A stretch of DNA of 64,000 bases. Source: Clostridiales bacterium. GTDB taxonomy: Bacteria > Bacillota > Clostridia > Lachnospirales > Lachnospiraceae. Positions 34,219-43,376 of the stretch are shown here, piece after piece. Position numbers and translations under genes: made by a program. The notes beneath the pieces were generated by a model. That model had not been told where the DNA came from. It ran no database searches and saw only the letters and a program-made list of their open reading frames with translations. The stretch covers positions 35,910 through 99,909 of the forward strand of contig JAJQIK010000052.1 of assembly GCA_021199255.1 (NCBI GenBank), given 5' to 3'. Numbering within the stretch: position 1 is the stretch's first letter; every line of letters begins with the position of its first letter.

Positions 34219-34247
34219 ACTTTAATCTATCTAAAAGGAATTGTCAA
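34219..34247 (-). promoter_or_regulatory. SigA-type promoter of the T-box / trpXYZ operon
   Basis: On the minus strand a perfect TTGACA, a 17-bp spacer and TAAAGT lie just upstream of the T-box leader, with the expected start near 34212. Confidence 0.65.
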
Positions 34248-34365
34248 TATATAAGTTATGTAAAAAATTTTTCAGGGATAGCTTTTTTCAGGAAAACAGG
34301 GTAAAATAAATCTGGAATCAGGGCATCCTATTCGATATAAGACATAAAGACCGAAGGAGTTACTC

Positions 34366-35199
34366 ATGAAACTGGACTTGCACTGCCATACCAGGGAAGG
34401 CTCGCCGGATGGCAAACTGGAACTATTGGAAAACATTGAAATATTAAAGGAAAAAGGCTATCAGGGTATGCTGCTTACAGACCATGACTCCTACAAGGCA
34501 TACCGCTATTACCAGAAGCTTACGGATAAGCCGGAGGACTTCTTAGTCCTCAAGGGAATTGAATACGATACCATAGACGCCGGCCATATGCTGGTGGTCA
34601 TGCCCACAGGCGTCAAGCTTCCCATCTTAGAGCTGCGCGGACTTCCCGTGGCGCTGCTGATTGAAATTGTACATTATTACGGAGGCATCCTGGGCCCCGC
34701 CCATCCCTGCGGGGAGAAGTTTTTAAGCATCTGTAATACTCTGCGGGGCAAAATGTCCGAAAACATCTATCAGAAATTTGATTTCATCGAAGGCTATAAC
34801 GCCTGCGAAGACGCGGATTCCAATATGCGCGCCATGGCTATCGCCGATAAGTTCGGGCTGCCCTGCTTCGGGGGCAGCGATTCCCATAAAGCGGACTGCG
34901 CCGGGCTTGGTTATACGATTCTGGAGGAGGATATTACCTCCGAGACCGACCTGATCAATTATATCTTATCCGGCAAAACCACTCTGGTAGGCGGCAGGCA
35001 TTACGCCCACACCACCAAAGAAAAACTCGGCAAAATCAACAATGTCCTGATCTACTGCTTCTGGATATACAACAAAACGCTGTCACGCCTGCGGCGCAAA
35101 GCCCGAAATCTTGAGCTGATGGAAAATCATATCATAGATGCCATAAGAGCCAATCAGCACGCCAAATCCCGTTATACCACCTTAAAAGATTCCCAGTAA
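34366..35199 (+). CDS. PHP-domain phosphoesterase
   Basis: The 277-residue protein has the PHP metal motifs DLHCHTREGSPDG (residues 3-15), LLTDHDSY (about 38), GPAHPCGE (about 112) and GGSDSHKADCAG (about 165). PHP proteins hydrolyse phosphoesters such as histidinol phosphate, nucleoside 3',5'-bisphosphate or polysaccharide precursors; the C-terminal extension with basic residues (KTLSRLRRKARN) does not identify a substrate. GAAGGAG precedes the ATG. It is a plus-strand gene that ends 4 bp from the convergent membrane protein gene. Confidence 0.82.
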   Translation: MKLDLHCHTREGSPDGKLELLENIEILKEKGYQGMLLTDHDSYKAYRYYQKLTDKPEDFLVLKGIEYDTIDAGHMLVVMPTGVKLPILELRGLPVALLIEIVHYYGGILGPAHPCGEKFLSICNTLRGKMSENIYQKFDFIEGYNACEDADSNMRAMAIADKFGLPCFGGSDSHKADCAGLGYTILEEDITSETDLINYILSGKTTLVGGRHYAHTTKEKLGKINNVLIYCFWIYNKTLSRLRRKARNLELMENHIIDAIRANQHAKSRYTTLKDSQ

Positions 35200-35203
35200 C
35201 CGT

Positions 35204-36118
35204 CTATTGGGGGTCTTTTTTGTTGCTGGCCGCATTTTTTAATTCCTCGAAAGCGTCCTTAAACTTATGGGATACCATCGGGTTGTTGCGAATCATATCC
35301 CTTTTATAAAAGCCAAGCAGCTCTTTATAGTGACCCCTTTTCTCCAGATAAAGATTATATCTGGCGCGCAGCTCGGCAATTTCATCCCGGACGTTCTCGC
35401 CATAAATACCCGGCCGCTTCTGGGCATTTTCCTTCAATCTGGCGAAGCGCTGTTCGATGCCCGCAGCCAGCTCGCTGATACGCACCTCTCTCTCCTGCCG
35501 CTTCTGTTCCTTTTCCTCATTCGTAAACGCAATCAGTACGTCCAGACGGCGCTGCATACGCAGCATCTCCTCTCTGGCCGCTTCCATTCTGACCAGCATA
35601 TCCCGCAGATCCAGGGCTGCCTTAAAGGATAAGGTGAAATCCGCCACCATATAAACCGTAATCCCAATGGTTCCATACAGCAAATAAGAAGCGGGAATGG
35701 ACATAACCGCCTGTTCGATAGGCTTATGGATCACCCTCGTCATCAAAATGGTCAGAAAGCCCCACGCGAGGGAGGAGCCCAGACAGATCTGCCCCCGGAA
35801 ATTAAAGGGTTGGGAGGAATAATCCCAATATCTGACCTTAAACAGCGTTTCCATGGTCACGCCCGTTACATATTCCAGCGCGGTAGCGCCGATTACACCC
35901 GCTATATAGGTCAGAAGCAGGTTATCCTGAACGGGCAGGGACACAATATACATCATCATGGCGCCGCTGCCGTACAACGGCAGGAAGGGTCCCCGCATAA
36001 ATCCGCGGTTGACCGGCTTTCTGGCTTTGATCGACACATAGGCGGATTCAAAGCACCAGCCAAAGAAAGAATAAAGATAAAAGAAAAACAACCAGTGAAC
36101 GATCGTATAGTGCGTCAT
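35204..36118 (-). CDS. CmpB-type membrane protein (putative ABC transporter permease)
   Basis: The 304-residue protein has five or six N-terminal membrane helices with the family signature FFGWCFESAYVSIKARKPVNRGFM in part and TGVTMETLFKVRYWDYSSQPFNFRG in part, then a cytoplasmic basic coiled coil from about residue 185 onward (KEQKRQEREVRI). This is the PF06541 (ABC_trans_CmpB) family, annotated as an ABC permease though no ATPase partner is near; the real function is unknown. Confidence 0.75.
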   Translation of the reverse strand: MTHYTIVHWLFFFYLYSFFGWCFESAYVSIKARKPVNRGFMRGPFLPLYGSGAMMMYIVSLPVQDNLLLTYIAGVIGATALEYVTGVTMETLFKVRYWDYSSQPFNFRGQICLGSSLAWGFLTILMTRVIHKPIEQAVMSIPASYLLYGTIGITVYMVADFTLSFKAALDLRDMLVRMEAAREEMLRMQRRLDVLIAFTNEEKEQKRQEREVRISELAAGIEQRFARLKENAQKRPGIYGENVRDEIAELRARYNLYLEKRGHYKELLGFYKRDMIRNNPMVSHKFKDAFEELKNAASNKKDPQ

Positions 36119-36195
36119 AAGCTCTCTCCTCTGTCTGTATCATGGCCGTATGCTTTTCCGCCACAGCCTCTGGCGGCGCTTTCTCCTCTAACCCT

Positions 36196-36960
36196 TCAGC
36201 GATACAACTTTGCGCCGATGCGAACCTTCCCTTTCCGGGTCTCTCCCTGCTCCCCGGTATAAAGGAACCTGCCGAAGCCCCTTACCGTTACCGTATCCCC
36301 TTCCCTCAGGGAATAGCTGTTATTCTCCGCCAGCCTGCCATCTACATAAACCCGGCCGGCACGAAATAATTCCAGGCTACGGCTACGTGGAATATTATAC
36401 AATTTTGAGACTACGCCGTCAATTCTGGGCGACGCCACCGATATCGAAACGCTCTCCAATACGGGAGCGCACAATTCCTCCGCCTCCTCAGCGCCAAAGC
36501 ACCTGACCCTCGTATGCTTTACCTGCTGGAGATTTTCCATCAGGTAGGACGCAATAACGTCCTGACAAAAGAAAACCGCCGCCTGTTCCCGGACAAAAAT
36601 ATCCCCTATCCGATCCCGTTCCATGCCAAGATTCATAATGGCTCCCAAAAAATCCCTGTGCGTAAGCGGCTCCGCGAATTTAGGGGTCAGAGGCTCCACC
36701 TTAAGGCAGGCCACAGGATAGGGCTCCTCATAGCCCAGCGCGACCTCCGAGCCGAAGCGAATGATTTTCCGCTCGCATAGAGGGCTTCCTCCCTCCATTC
36801 CCCAGCCTGCATAGGCCAGCTCCGGCTGCAGCTCATAGAAAATCTGCTGCCCCGCCAGCCCTAAGAAGGGGGTAAAGGTATAAATATTATCGCGATAAGA
36901 ACGATCCGCCAGCTCGATCAGGCGCTTTTTTAGTTGTTGTAATTCCTTTTCCTCCGTCAT
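36196..36960 (-). CDS. YlmH-like S4-domain RNA-binding protein
   Basis: The 254-residue protein resembles B. subtilis YlmH: an N-terminal region (TFTPFLGLAGQQIFYEL), a central domain (FAEPLTHRDFLGAIMNLGMERDRIGDIFV in part) and a C-terminal S4 domain (SRSLELFRAGRVYVDG, then YSLREGDTVTVRGFGRF). YlmH binds nascent-chain-carrying 50S subunits and acts with RqcH-type quality control in recent work on Bacillus, and rqcH is in this window, though 31 kb away. The ATG at 36960 with GGGGGA was chosen. Confidence 0.85.
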   Translation of the reverse strand: MTEEKELQQLKKRLIELADRSYRDNIYTFTPFLGLAGQQIFYELQPELAYAGWGMEGGSPLCERKIIRFGSEVALGYEEPYPVACLKVEPLTPKFAEPLTHRDFLGAIMNLGMERDRIGDIFVREQAAVFFCQDVIASYLMENLQQVKHTRVRCFGAEEAEELCAPVLESVSISVASPRIDGVVSKLYNIPRSRSLELFRAGRVYVDGRLAENNSYSLREGDTVTVRGFGRFLYTGEQGETRKGKVRIGAKLYR

Positions 36961-37052
36961 AGTTCCCCCGCCCTGTTTTCCGTGTGCCAAAAAGACACAT
37001 AAATTGAGTTTATGTGCCTTTGATCTAACGCTTCTCATCCTGTTCGCTTTGG

Positions 37053-37982
37053 CTACGTAAAGCTGATTACTTCCTCCTTCGGCGCCCTGGCCTGCTCCAC
37101 GCTGACCGCGTGCAGCACCGGCCCTTCCCCGTCATAATCCGCGAAATATTCCTTAGCCACCCTGGCGGTAACCTTAACCCACTGTTTGTCCGTCAGGGAA
37201 TCCGCCTGGTTATATTCGCAGGCAAATCCCAGAAATGCCATATCCTCGGCGCAACAGGTCATAGCCATGCGCCCCGGCACAAAATAGCCCTTGGGAAATT
37301 GGCTGGGCTTTAAAACCATGGCAACAAACTGTATCGTTTTCCCCTCATAGCGCTCTAAATGATCCAGAGAATCCAAATACCATATTCCATAACCCTCATT
37401 ATTCAATTCGATAATGGGCGCCTTTAAATCATAGGGCAGGTCATCCTCCATAATCTCATTGATCTCTCCGTTGGAATCCTCGAATACAATCTCCGCCCTG
37501 GGATTAATCGCCTTGATATTACGTTTATAGCTGCTAAGATCCTCCACGCCGTCGCACCGGTTAAAAATAATCAGCTCCGACTTGCGGATCTGTTCCGCCA
37601 GAAGGGATTTCATATTGGTAAAATACATCGGAAAGGTGGAGGCGTCTATAGTCGTAATCTGCTGTTCGATCTTCCAGTGCCAGGGCAGCTTCATCTCCTT
37701 ATAATTCCACATACCGTTATATTCAATAATAATCCGCTCCGGCTTGTGCTTCTTCTCCAGCTCGATCAGCTTATTCGCCGTAAAATCCTCCTGCTCCTCG
37801 ATCAGCTCCAGTTGTGTCCTGCTTTCCCGCAAAAGCTTCGGATCATACTCATTTTCACCCTCCTCACAGAGAATCAGAAGGGTTTTGCCCCTGATCTGAA
37901 AATAAGGCTGAGCCAGCGTGTAGGTAATAAATTCCGTCTTGCCGCTCTCCAAAAAACCATTAATCATATAGACCGGTTTCAT
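37053..37982 (-). CDS. CobW-type GTPase fused to a YcgQ-like C-terminal domain
   Basis: The 309-residue protein has a CobW/G3E P-loop domain (MKPVYMINGFLESGKTEF, residues 1-18; FNRCDG as the guanine motif) but lacks the CxCC metal-binding motif of typical CobW proteins. Residues about 215-309 look like the C-terminal domain of YcgQ-type zinc-regulated proteins: VAMVLKPSQFPKGYFVPGRM in part, AMTCCAEDMAFLGFAC with a CC pair, and WVKVTARV. It directly follows the His-rich CobW gene, suggesting shared work in metal supply. Starts at 37994 (GTG) or 37982 are both possible. Confidence 0.7.
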   Translation of the reverse strand: MKPVYMINGFLESGKTEFITYTLAQPYFQIRGKTLLILCEEGENEYDPKLLRESRTQLELIEEQEDFTANKLIELEKKHKPERIIIEYNGMWNYKEMKLPWHWKIEQQITTIDASTFPMYFTNMKSLLAEQIRKSELIIFNRCDGVEDLSSYKRNIKAINPRAEIVFEDSNGEINEIMEDDLPYDLKAPIIELNNEGYGIWYLDSLDHLERYEGKTIQFVAMVLKPSQFPKGYFVPGRMAMTCCAEDMAFLGFACEYNQADSLTDKQWVKVTARVAKEYFADYDGEGPVLHAVSVEQARAPKEEVISFT

Positions 37983-38009
37983 CAGTATGTGCACATCCTT
38001 CCTGTTTCA

Positions 38010-39092
38010 CTATTTTCTGAACAATTCCGCCAGCTTGTCTTCCTGAAGCCTGGAACCGATCACGCAGAACTTTCCTGTCACATCCGGTTTGCCGCTTCTG
38101 ATATTGCTCTCCTCCGGCACATAGTCAAAATAAATCCAGCCGCCGTCCGCAGACGGAACCATGCCCTTAGCGCGAAGCACCGTGCCGTATACCTCGTCCT
38201 GATCCAGTTCCTTCAAGATATGCTCGATCTCATCTCTGCTGTAAACAGCCGGCGTCTCCAAGCCCCAACTGGTAAAGATTTCATCTGCATGGTGATGTCC
38301 TTCGTGGTCATGGCAGCCACAGGTACAGTCCGGGCCATGATCGTGATGATGTTCATGCTCATGGTCATGATGGTGCTCATGCTCCCCATGCTCGTGGTCG
38401 TGGTGGTGCTCATGCTCCCCATGCTCGTGGTCGTGGTGGTGCTCATGCTCCTCATGGTGCGCCAGCACTTCCTTCATCAGCTCCGCCTCTAAATCCTTAG
38501 CGCCCTCGATGGCTGCCAGAATATCCTGTCCTTCCAGCTCCTCCCAGGGGGTAGTAATGACCGTGGCCTTTTCATTGTGCTCGCGGATCATGGATACGCA
38601 GGCCGCCAGCTTCTCTTCGCTCAGCTTATCCGTCCTGCTTAAAATAATGGTTCCTGCGTGTTCAATCTGATTGGCAAAAAATTCGCCGAAATTCTTGAGA
38701 TACATTTTACACTTGCAGGCGTCCACTACAGCCACGGCGCTGCCAAACTCCACCTCCCGATCCGTCATGGCGCCCTGTACCGCCTTCATCACATCGGACA
38801 GCTTGCCCACGCCCGAGGGCTCGATCAAAATTCTCTCAGGGGCATAGGTATCCAGTACCTCCTTTAAGGAAGTGCCGAAATCTCCCACTAAAGAACAGCA
38901 GATACATCCTGAATTCATTTCCTTGATCTCAATACCGGCGTCCTTCAAAAAGCCCCCGTCAATGCCGATCTCTCCGAATTCATTCTCTATTAACACAACC
39001 TTCGTGTCCGCCAGAGCCTCTTTCAGAAGCTTCTTGATTAATGTTGTTTTTCCGGCTCCCAAGAATCCGGAAACAATATCGATTTTAGTCAT
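38010..39092 (-). CDS. CobW/Zng1-family metallochaperone GTPase with His-rich region
   Basis: This G3E GTPase of 360 residues has Walker A GFLGAGKTTLIKKL (residues 9-22), the metal motif GCICC (62-66), guanine motif SRTD and the CobW C-terminal domain (GTVLRAKGMVPSADGGWIYFD). Residues 212-268 are very rich in His, Glu and Asp and end with CTCGCHDHEGHHH, which should bind several zinc or other metal ions. The His stretch is encoded by a 33-bp tandem repeat. A zinc-transfer role follows from the family and is inferred. GGAGG precedes the ATG. Confidence 0.85.
   Translation of the reverse strand: MTKIDIVSGFLGAGKTTLIKKLLKEALADTKVVLIENEFGEIGIDGGFLKDAGIEIKEMNSGCICCSLVGDFGTSLKEVLDTYAPERILIEPSGVGKLSDVMKAVQGAMTDREVEFGSAVAVVDACKCKMYLKNFGEFFANQIEHAGTIILSRTDKLSEEKLAACVSMIREHNEKATVITTPWEELEGQDILAAIEGAKDLEAELMKEVLAHHEEHEHHHDHEHGEHEHHHDHEHGEHEHHHDHEHEHHHDHGPDCTCGCHDHEGHHHADEIFTSWGLETPAVYSRDEIEHILKELDQDEVYGTVLRAKGMVPSADGGWIYFDYVPEESNIRSGKPDVTGKFCVIGSRLQEDKLAELFRK
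38371..38436. repeat. 33-bp tandem repeat inside the His-rich region
   Basis: Two identical 33-bp units (38371-38403 and 38404-38436) each encode HHDHEHGEHEH in the minus frame; partial, diverged units flank them. It is an in-frame repeat, so unit number can vary without frameshift. Confidence 0.85.
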
Positions 39093-39173
39093 GATATTCC
39101 TCCTTGCCAGAACAGGCCGATGCGCAATATGCGCCCGGCCTTGTCTTCTGATAATATATCATATCTCTTTCAT

Positions 39174-39187
39174 GGATATGCATATCC
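39174..39187. promoter_or_regulatory. 14-bp perfect palindrome at the start point of the CobW operon
   Basis: GGATATGCATATCC lies just downstream of the -10 of the CobW promoter, around the expected start of transcription, the place of a repressor operator. The bound protein is unknown; it does not look like a standard Zur box. Confidence 0.5.
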
Positions 39188-39190
39188 TAT

Positions 39191-39219
39191 ATTTTCTTCC
39201 TTTTTCCTGATTCTGTCAA
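39191..39219 (-). promoter_or_regulatory. SigA-type promoter of the CobW GTPase pair
   Basis: On the minus strand a perfect TTGACA, a 17-bp spacer and GAAAAT lie about 100 bp upstream of the first GTPase gene. Confidence 0.55.
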
Positions 39220-39260
39220 TAGGCAGTCTGCCTGATTTGTACTGATTTGCACTGCTCCTT

Positions 39261-40547
39261 TTATTCGTACCGCAGGGCTTCGATCGGATCCATCTTCGCC
39301 GCCTTGTTAGCCGGATAATATCCGAAGAATACACCGATCGCCATAGAGAAGGTCAGCGATAATATAATACTGTTCACCGAAGGGGTCGCCGATGTACCAA
39401 GAACATTGGCCAGACCGATTCCCAGCCCCACCCCTAACACAATTCCGATGAAGCCGCCCACCAGACAGATCACAATAGACTCCACGATAAACTGTAGCCT
39501 GATAGAGCTGTTCGGCGCGCCCAGCGCCTTACGGGTACCAATCTCCCTGGTACGCTCCGTAATGGACACCAGCATAATGTTCATTACGCCGATACCGCCC
39601 ACCAGCAGCGCAATGCCCGCGATGACCGATATCGCCATGGTAATGGTGCTCAGCATGGAGGTCATCTCTTCCACCATAGAAGACATACTATAGGCGGAAG
39701 GCTCAAAATCGCGGTTGTTTCGGTAATAGGTGGCAAAAAACTCCTCCGTAGTCTCCACAAACTCATCTGTGTCCACGCCTGTGGCAGTTACCACCGTAAA
39801 CTGTAAATAGTTTTCCGTATGGGTCAGCTCTTTGGCCGTTTTCAACGGCATATACAGAGTTGTGGTGGTATCCTTGGTGGAGGTGGAGGAAAAGCCCGCC
39901 GAGGACTGGTCGTACTCATAGATGCCTATCACCGTAAAGTTATAATATTTGTCTCCGATATTGACCTGAATCTGGCTGCCTACCGCCTCCTCATCATCAC
40001 CGTCAAACAGATTATCCACCGCCAGGTCGGAGATCAACGCCACCATGGAGCCGTCGTCGAACTCTCTTTCCCGGAAAAATCTGCCGGACAGGATATCCAC
40101 GCTATTGGCCAGGAAATAACCCAGGCTGGTGCCTGTAGCAGAAATATTGGCGTAAAGGCTGCCGTCCAAAATCTGCCCGCTTCCTACGTTTTCAGAAGCG
40201 GAGATCGCCTGTATGGAATCCGCATAGGTTTCGCAGTAATTTTCCAGCATTTCATAGGTAAAGCCATCGTCATCTGTGGCGCTTTTCATTCTGCCGGGGC
40301 CGCCAAACTGCAGACCCTCCTCCGTGCTCTCCTCCTCGTCTTCCTTCTGCTGCAGGCCTACCGTAATATTGTTGGCTCCCATGGATTCCATGGAGTCGGT
40401 TACGGAGGTGGTCATGGAATTTCCCACCGTCATAATGGCTATGACGGAAGCGATTCCGATAATAATTCCCAGCATGGTAAGAAGCGCACGCATTTTATTT
40501 GCCTTGAGACTGAATAAAGCCAGTCTGATATTTTCATAGATGATCAT
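39261..40547 (-). CDS. MacB/FtsX-type ABC transporter permease
   Basis: The 428-residue protein has one N-terminal helix (MRALLTMLGIIIGIASVIAIM), a large extracellular MacB-PCD domain (about 45-280) and three C-terminal helices with ERTREIGTRKALGAPNSSI between, the FtsX-like core. It overlaps the ATPase gene by 4 nt (ATGA). Together with the ATPase and adaptor it forms a tripartite-like exporter of peptides, antibiotics or cell-wall factors; the substrate is not known. Confidence 0.88.
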   Translation of the reverse strand: MIIYENIRLALFSLKANKMRALLTMLGIIIGIASVIAIMTVGNSMTTSVTDSMESMGANNITVGLQQKEDEEESTEEGLQFGGPGRMKSATDDDGFTYEMLENYCETYADSIQAISASENVGSGQILDGSLYANISATGTSLGYFLANSVDILSGRFFREREFDDGSMVALISDLAVDNLFDGDDEEAVGSQIQVNIGDKYYNFTVIGIYEYDQSSAGFSSTSTKDTTTTLYMPLKTAKELTHTENYLQFTVVTATGVDTDEFVETTEEFFATYYRNNRDFEPSAYSMSSMVEEMTSMLSTITMAISVIAGIALLVGGIGVMNIMLVSITERTREIGTRKALGAPNSSIRLQFIVESIVICLVGGFIGIVLGVGLGIGLANVLGTSATPSVNSIILSLTFSMAIGVFFGYYPANKAAKMDPIEALRYE

Positions 40548-41251
40548 TGTCCGTTTCTGCCGCTCCTTTCACCCGTAATATTACCGTCCTTGATGGTAAT
40601 CAGGCGCTCCGTCTCCTCCGCCAGCTCCGGGGAATGGGTAATGAGCACAATGGTCTTGCCCTGCTCCTTGTGCAGACGGTGAAAAATATCCATTACCAGA
40701 CGGCCAGTGGCGGAATCCAGCGCCCCGGTAGGCTCATCTGCCAGGATAATAGCCGGGTCATTGGCCATGGCTCTGGCAATCGCCACACGCTGTTTCTGTC
40801 CGCCGGACAGCTCCTCCGGCAGATGGCGCATCCGTTCCTCCATCCCCACCAGCGTCAGAAGCTCCTTTGCCCGCTCTACTCTCTTCCTGCCGGATACGCC
40901 GGCGTACAGCATGGGCATCTCTACATTCTTAATGGCGTTGGTCTTGGAAATCAGATTATAAGTCTGAAATACAAAGCCGATCTTTCTATTGCGTATCTGG
41001 GACAGTTCCCCGTCTTTGGCGGCTATCATGTCCACCCCGTCCAAATGATATTCTCCTTCCGTGGGACGATCCAGTGCGCCGATAATATTCATCAGCGTGG
41101 ATTTACCGGAACCGGACTGCCCCACGATCGCCACAAACTCTCCTTCCTCTACCGTCAGGTTGATTCCGTTGAGCACCTGCAGTTCATTAGGAGTCCCGAT
41201 ATAAAACCGCTTATAAATGTCCTGCAGCTGAATTACTGGTTTCCGCTCCAT
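40544..41251 (-). CDS. MacB-type ABC transporter ATP-binding protein
   Basis: The 235-residue ATPase of the LolD/MacB type has Walker [16 protein letters not shown] (about 44-58), signature [15 protein letters not shown] and Walker [21 protein letters not shown] lies at a good distance before the ATG at 41251, which follows the adaptor stop by one base. It energises the adjacent permease. Confidence 0.92.
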   Translation of the reverse strand: MERKPVIQLQDIYKRFYIGTPNELQVLNGINLTVEEGEFVAIVGQSGSGKSTLMNIIGALDRPTEGEYHLDGVDMIAAKDGELSQIRNRKIGFVFQTYNLISKTNAIKNVEMPMLYAGVSGRKRVERAKELLTLVGMEERMRHLPEELSGGQKQRVAIARAMANDPAIILADEPTGALDSATGRLVMDIFHRLHKEQGKTIVLITHSPELAEETERLITIKDGNITGERSGRNGQ

Positions 41252-41252
41252 A

Positions 41253-43376
41253 CTAGAATCCTCCCATCGGTCCCTGCCTACCAACCATACCGCCGAAATC
41301 TGTTCCGCTGTCCTCGGTTGCGGGTACGATTACCTGCATTCCCTCTGTGATTTCATCGCTGATGACCTCGATATAATAATCGCTCTCTATACCCTTTTCC
41401 ACCGTAATCTTTCGGGAAGAGACGGCGGCCGCTCCGCCCGCATCTCCGTTTCCGCCGGGCTGTCTGCCGCCCTGCGGCGCTTCGCCTGCTTTAGCTTGTT
41501 CCTGCGTCTCTTCACTCTCCTGCGCTGTTTCTTCCTCGGACGTTCCTTCCGTCACAGGCGCTTCCGCAGCCTGCGTATCCCCGGTCTCCCCGGAGGCCGC
41601 GTTATCCTCTACCACCTCCACATAATAGGTGCCGTCTTCCTCTTCCTGTACCGCATCGTAGGGAACGGTCAGGACATTATCCTTACTCTCGATAATAATA
41701 CTCAGCTTGGCCGTCATATCCAGCCGCAGATCCTCACAGGGCGTATCGATGGAAACCTTAATCTGGTATACCACGTCTGAGCTGCTGTCGCTGGACGCCC
41801 TGGGCGACACCTCCGTAACCGTACCGTCTAATTCCGTATCGCCGGTACCGTTGGTCTTGACCACCACCTGCTGCCCGACCTCGATCAGGCTGATATCATA
41901 CTCGTCGATCTCCGCTTCTACCTCGTAGGCGGCGGTATTCTCAATTACGGCGATGGCGCTGTTGGCGGTGCTGTAGGTATCCCCTTCCTCAAAGTTCAGG
42001 GAGGTAATCACACCGGCAATGGGCGACGTAACCGTACAATCCTCAATCTGCTTCTCCAGCTCGCGAATCTGCTGTTTCTCCGACAAATCGGCGGTGGTCG
42101 CGCTTAACTGGGAGGTCGCCAGGCTGTCCTCCTTACCGCTGACCGTGCTGTCGTTGCTTCGGATGGTATCCTCCGTGCTCCTGACCTTCTGCCGGTAGGT
42201 ATCATTGTAAGAGTCTGTGTTCTTAATCGCCGATTCATAGGCGCTTTCGTAGCTGTTTTCACTGCTCTTGGCGGAATTATATTTAGATTCCCACTCTGCT
42301 TCCGCCTGCACGGCCTCCTGATATTCCGCATAGACCTCCTGATAATAAGCGTAAGCCTCGTCATAAGCCGCCACAGCCGCGTTATAGGCCGCTGTCGTCG
42401 CCTCCGTACCACCTGCTTCCTCCGCATAAACCACTACCAGACCCTCCAGAGTCGCCAGTTTCTCATTAATAGATTTCACCGTCTCTTCTGTCGCGTCCGC
42501 TCCCACAAAATCTGTCGCGCTGTAGCTGCCCAGGCTGCTGTTGGTTATGTACAGATAGCTGCTGGCGTCCTTACTGCCGGAGTTGCCGGAAGCGCTGACC
42601 AGACTCTGGATTTCAGCTACCGTGCTGGCAAATTCCGTTTCCAGGGAAGTTGCACTGGCGCCACTACTTGCGCTGCTAACCTGCGCCTCAAGTGTCGCCA
42701 CCGTCTTCTGCGCCGCTTCCAGAGCCTTCTCGGCTTCCTCCAGTTCGTCCTCCAGATCCTCCAGATCCTCCTGGGCTGCTTCCCACTCGCCGTTCTTAAT
42801 CACCGTGGCTTCCTGAGCCTCCAGATATTCGTCCTCCGCCTCTTCCTCATCGGTCACGGCCTTCAGATAATCGTTATAAGCCTCGTCCTCATCCTCGTAA
42901 GCACGGGCGGTTTCAATATCCCTGGTAGTCTCCGCCTCGGACAGTCCCCGCTCCGCGCTGGCCAGTTCGATGGCGGTCTTGCCTGAGGTGGCGTTCAGGG
43001 TCGTCTGGGCGTCCGCCAGATCCTCCTCCAGATCGCTGGAATCCAGCACACAGATGATATCCCCGGCTTCCACGCTGTCTCCTACCTTCACATTCATTTC
43101 CAGGATTTCCACCCCGGAAAGCGCCACGCTGACGCTCTTGCTCTGGGCGCTGGTAACCGTACCCGTGGCGGATACCGTCTCCATCAGGGAACGTCTCTCT
43201 ACCTCCGCCGTTTCCTGCGTGGGCGCCATGGAGAGCATTGCCTGAGCCTTCCTCGCCCTGCTGACGAAGGAAGCGCCGACCGCCAGCGCCGCCACCAGTA
43301 TCACTCCTATGACGCACCACTTCCTGCGCCTCTTCAGAAATTCCTTCACCTTCACTAGAAATGCTTTCACCTTCAT
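41253..43376 (-). CDS. Very long HlyD/MacA-type membrane fusion adaptor
   Basis: The 707-residue protein is far larger than the usual 350-450 for this family. It has one N-terminal membrane helix (KWCVIGVILVAALAVGASFV), a beta-barrel and lipoyl half (VKVGDSVEAGDIICVLDSSDLEEDLADAQ in part), a long coiled-coil hairpin (about 125-460) interrupted by a Ser/Gly-rich segment and Tyr-rich heptads, and the second half (DCTVTSPIAGVITSLNFEEGD). An acidic, Gln/Gly-rich insert (about 610-660) lies before the last strands. It is the first gene of adaptor-ATPase-permease. The N-terminal frame extends 34 codons upstream but lacks support. Confidence 0.85.
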   Translation of the reverse strand: MKVKAFLVKVKEFLKRRRKWCVIGVILVAALAVGASFVSRARKAQAMLSMAPTQETAEVERRSLMETVSATGTVTSAQSKSVSVALSGVEILEMNVKVGDSVEAGDIICVLDSSDLEEDLADAQTTLNATSGKTAIELASAERGLSEAETTRDIETARAYEDEDEAYNDYLKAVTDEEEAEDEYLEAQEATVIKNGEWEAAQEDLEDLEDELEEAEKALEAAQKTVATLEAQVSSASSGASATSLETEFASTVAEIQSLVSASGNSGSKDASSYLYITNSSLGSYSATDFVGADATEETVKSINEKLATLEGLVVVYAEEAGGTEATTAAYNAAVAAYDEAYAYYQEVYAEYQEAVQAEAEWESKYNSAKSSENSYESAYESAIKNTDSYNDTYRQKVRSTEDTIRSNDSTVSGKEDSLATSQLSATTADLSEKQQIRELEKQIEDCTVTSPIAGVITSLNFEEGDTYSTANSAIAVIENTAAYEVEAEIDEYDISLIEVGQQVVVKTNGTGDTELDGTVTEVSPRASSDSSSDVVYQIKVSIDTPCEDLRLDMTAKLSIIIESKDNVLTVPYDAVQEEEDGTYYVEVVEDNAASGETGDTQAAEAPVTEGTSEEETAQESEETQEQAKAGEAPQGGRQPGGNGDAGGAAAVSSRKITVEKGIESDYYIEVISDEITEGMQVIVPATEDSGTDFGGMVGRQGPMGGF

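Noticed and set aside
35186-35222. CCCAG / TTGGG stem between the convergent PHP and CmpB genes
   Set aside because: Only about five imperfect pairs; the T-run after it is notable, but the hairpin is too weak to call.
38341-38460. Short repeats that could be taken for a CRISPR array
   Set aside because: The units are direct, contiguous 33-bp copies without spacers and lie in frame inside the CobW-type gene.
39819-40517. 232-residue open frame on the plus strand
   Set aside because: It lies opposite the MacB-type permease and shows no motif.
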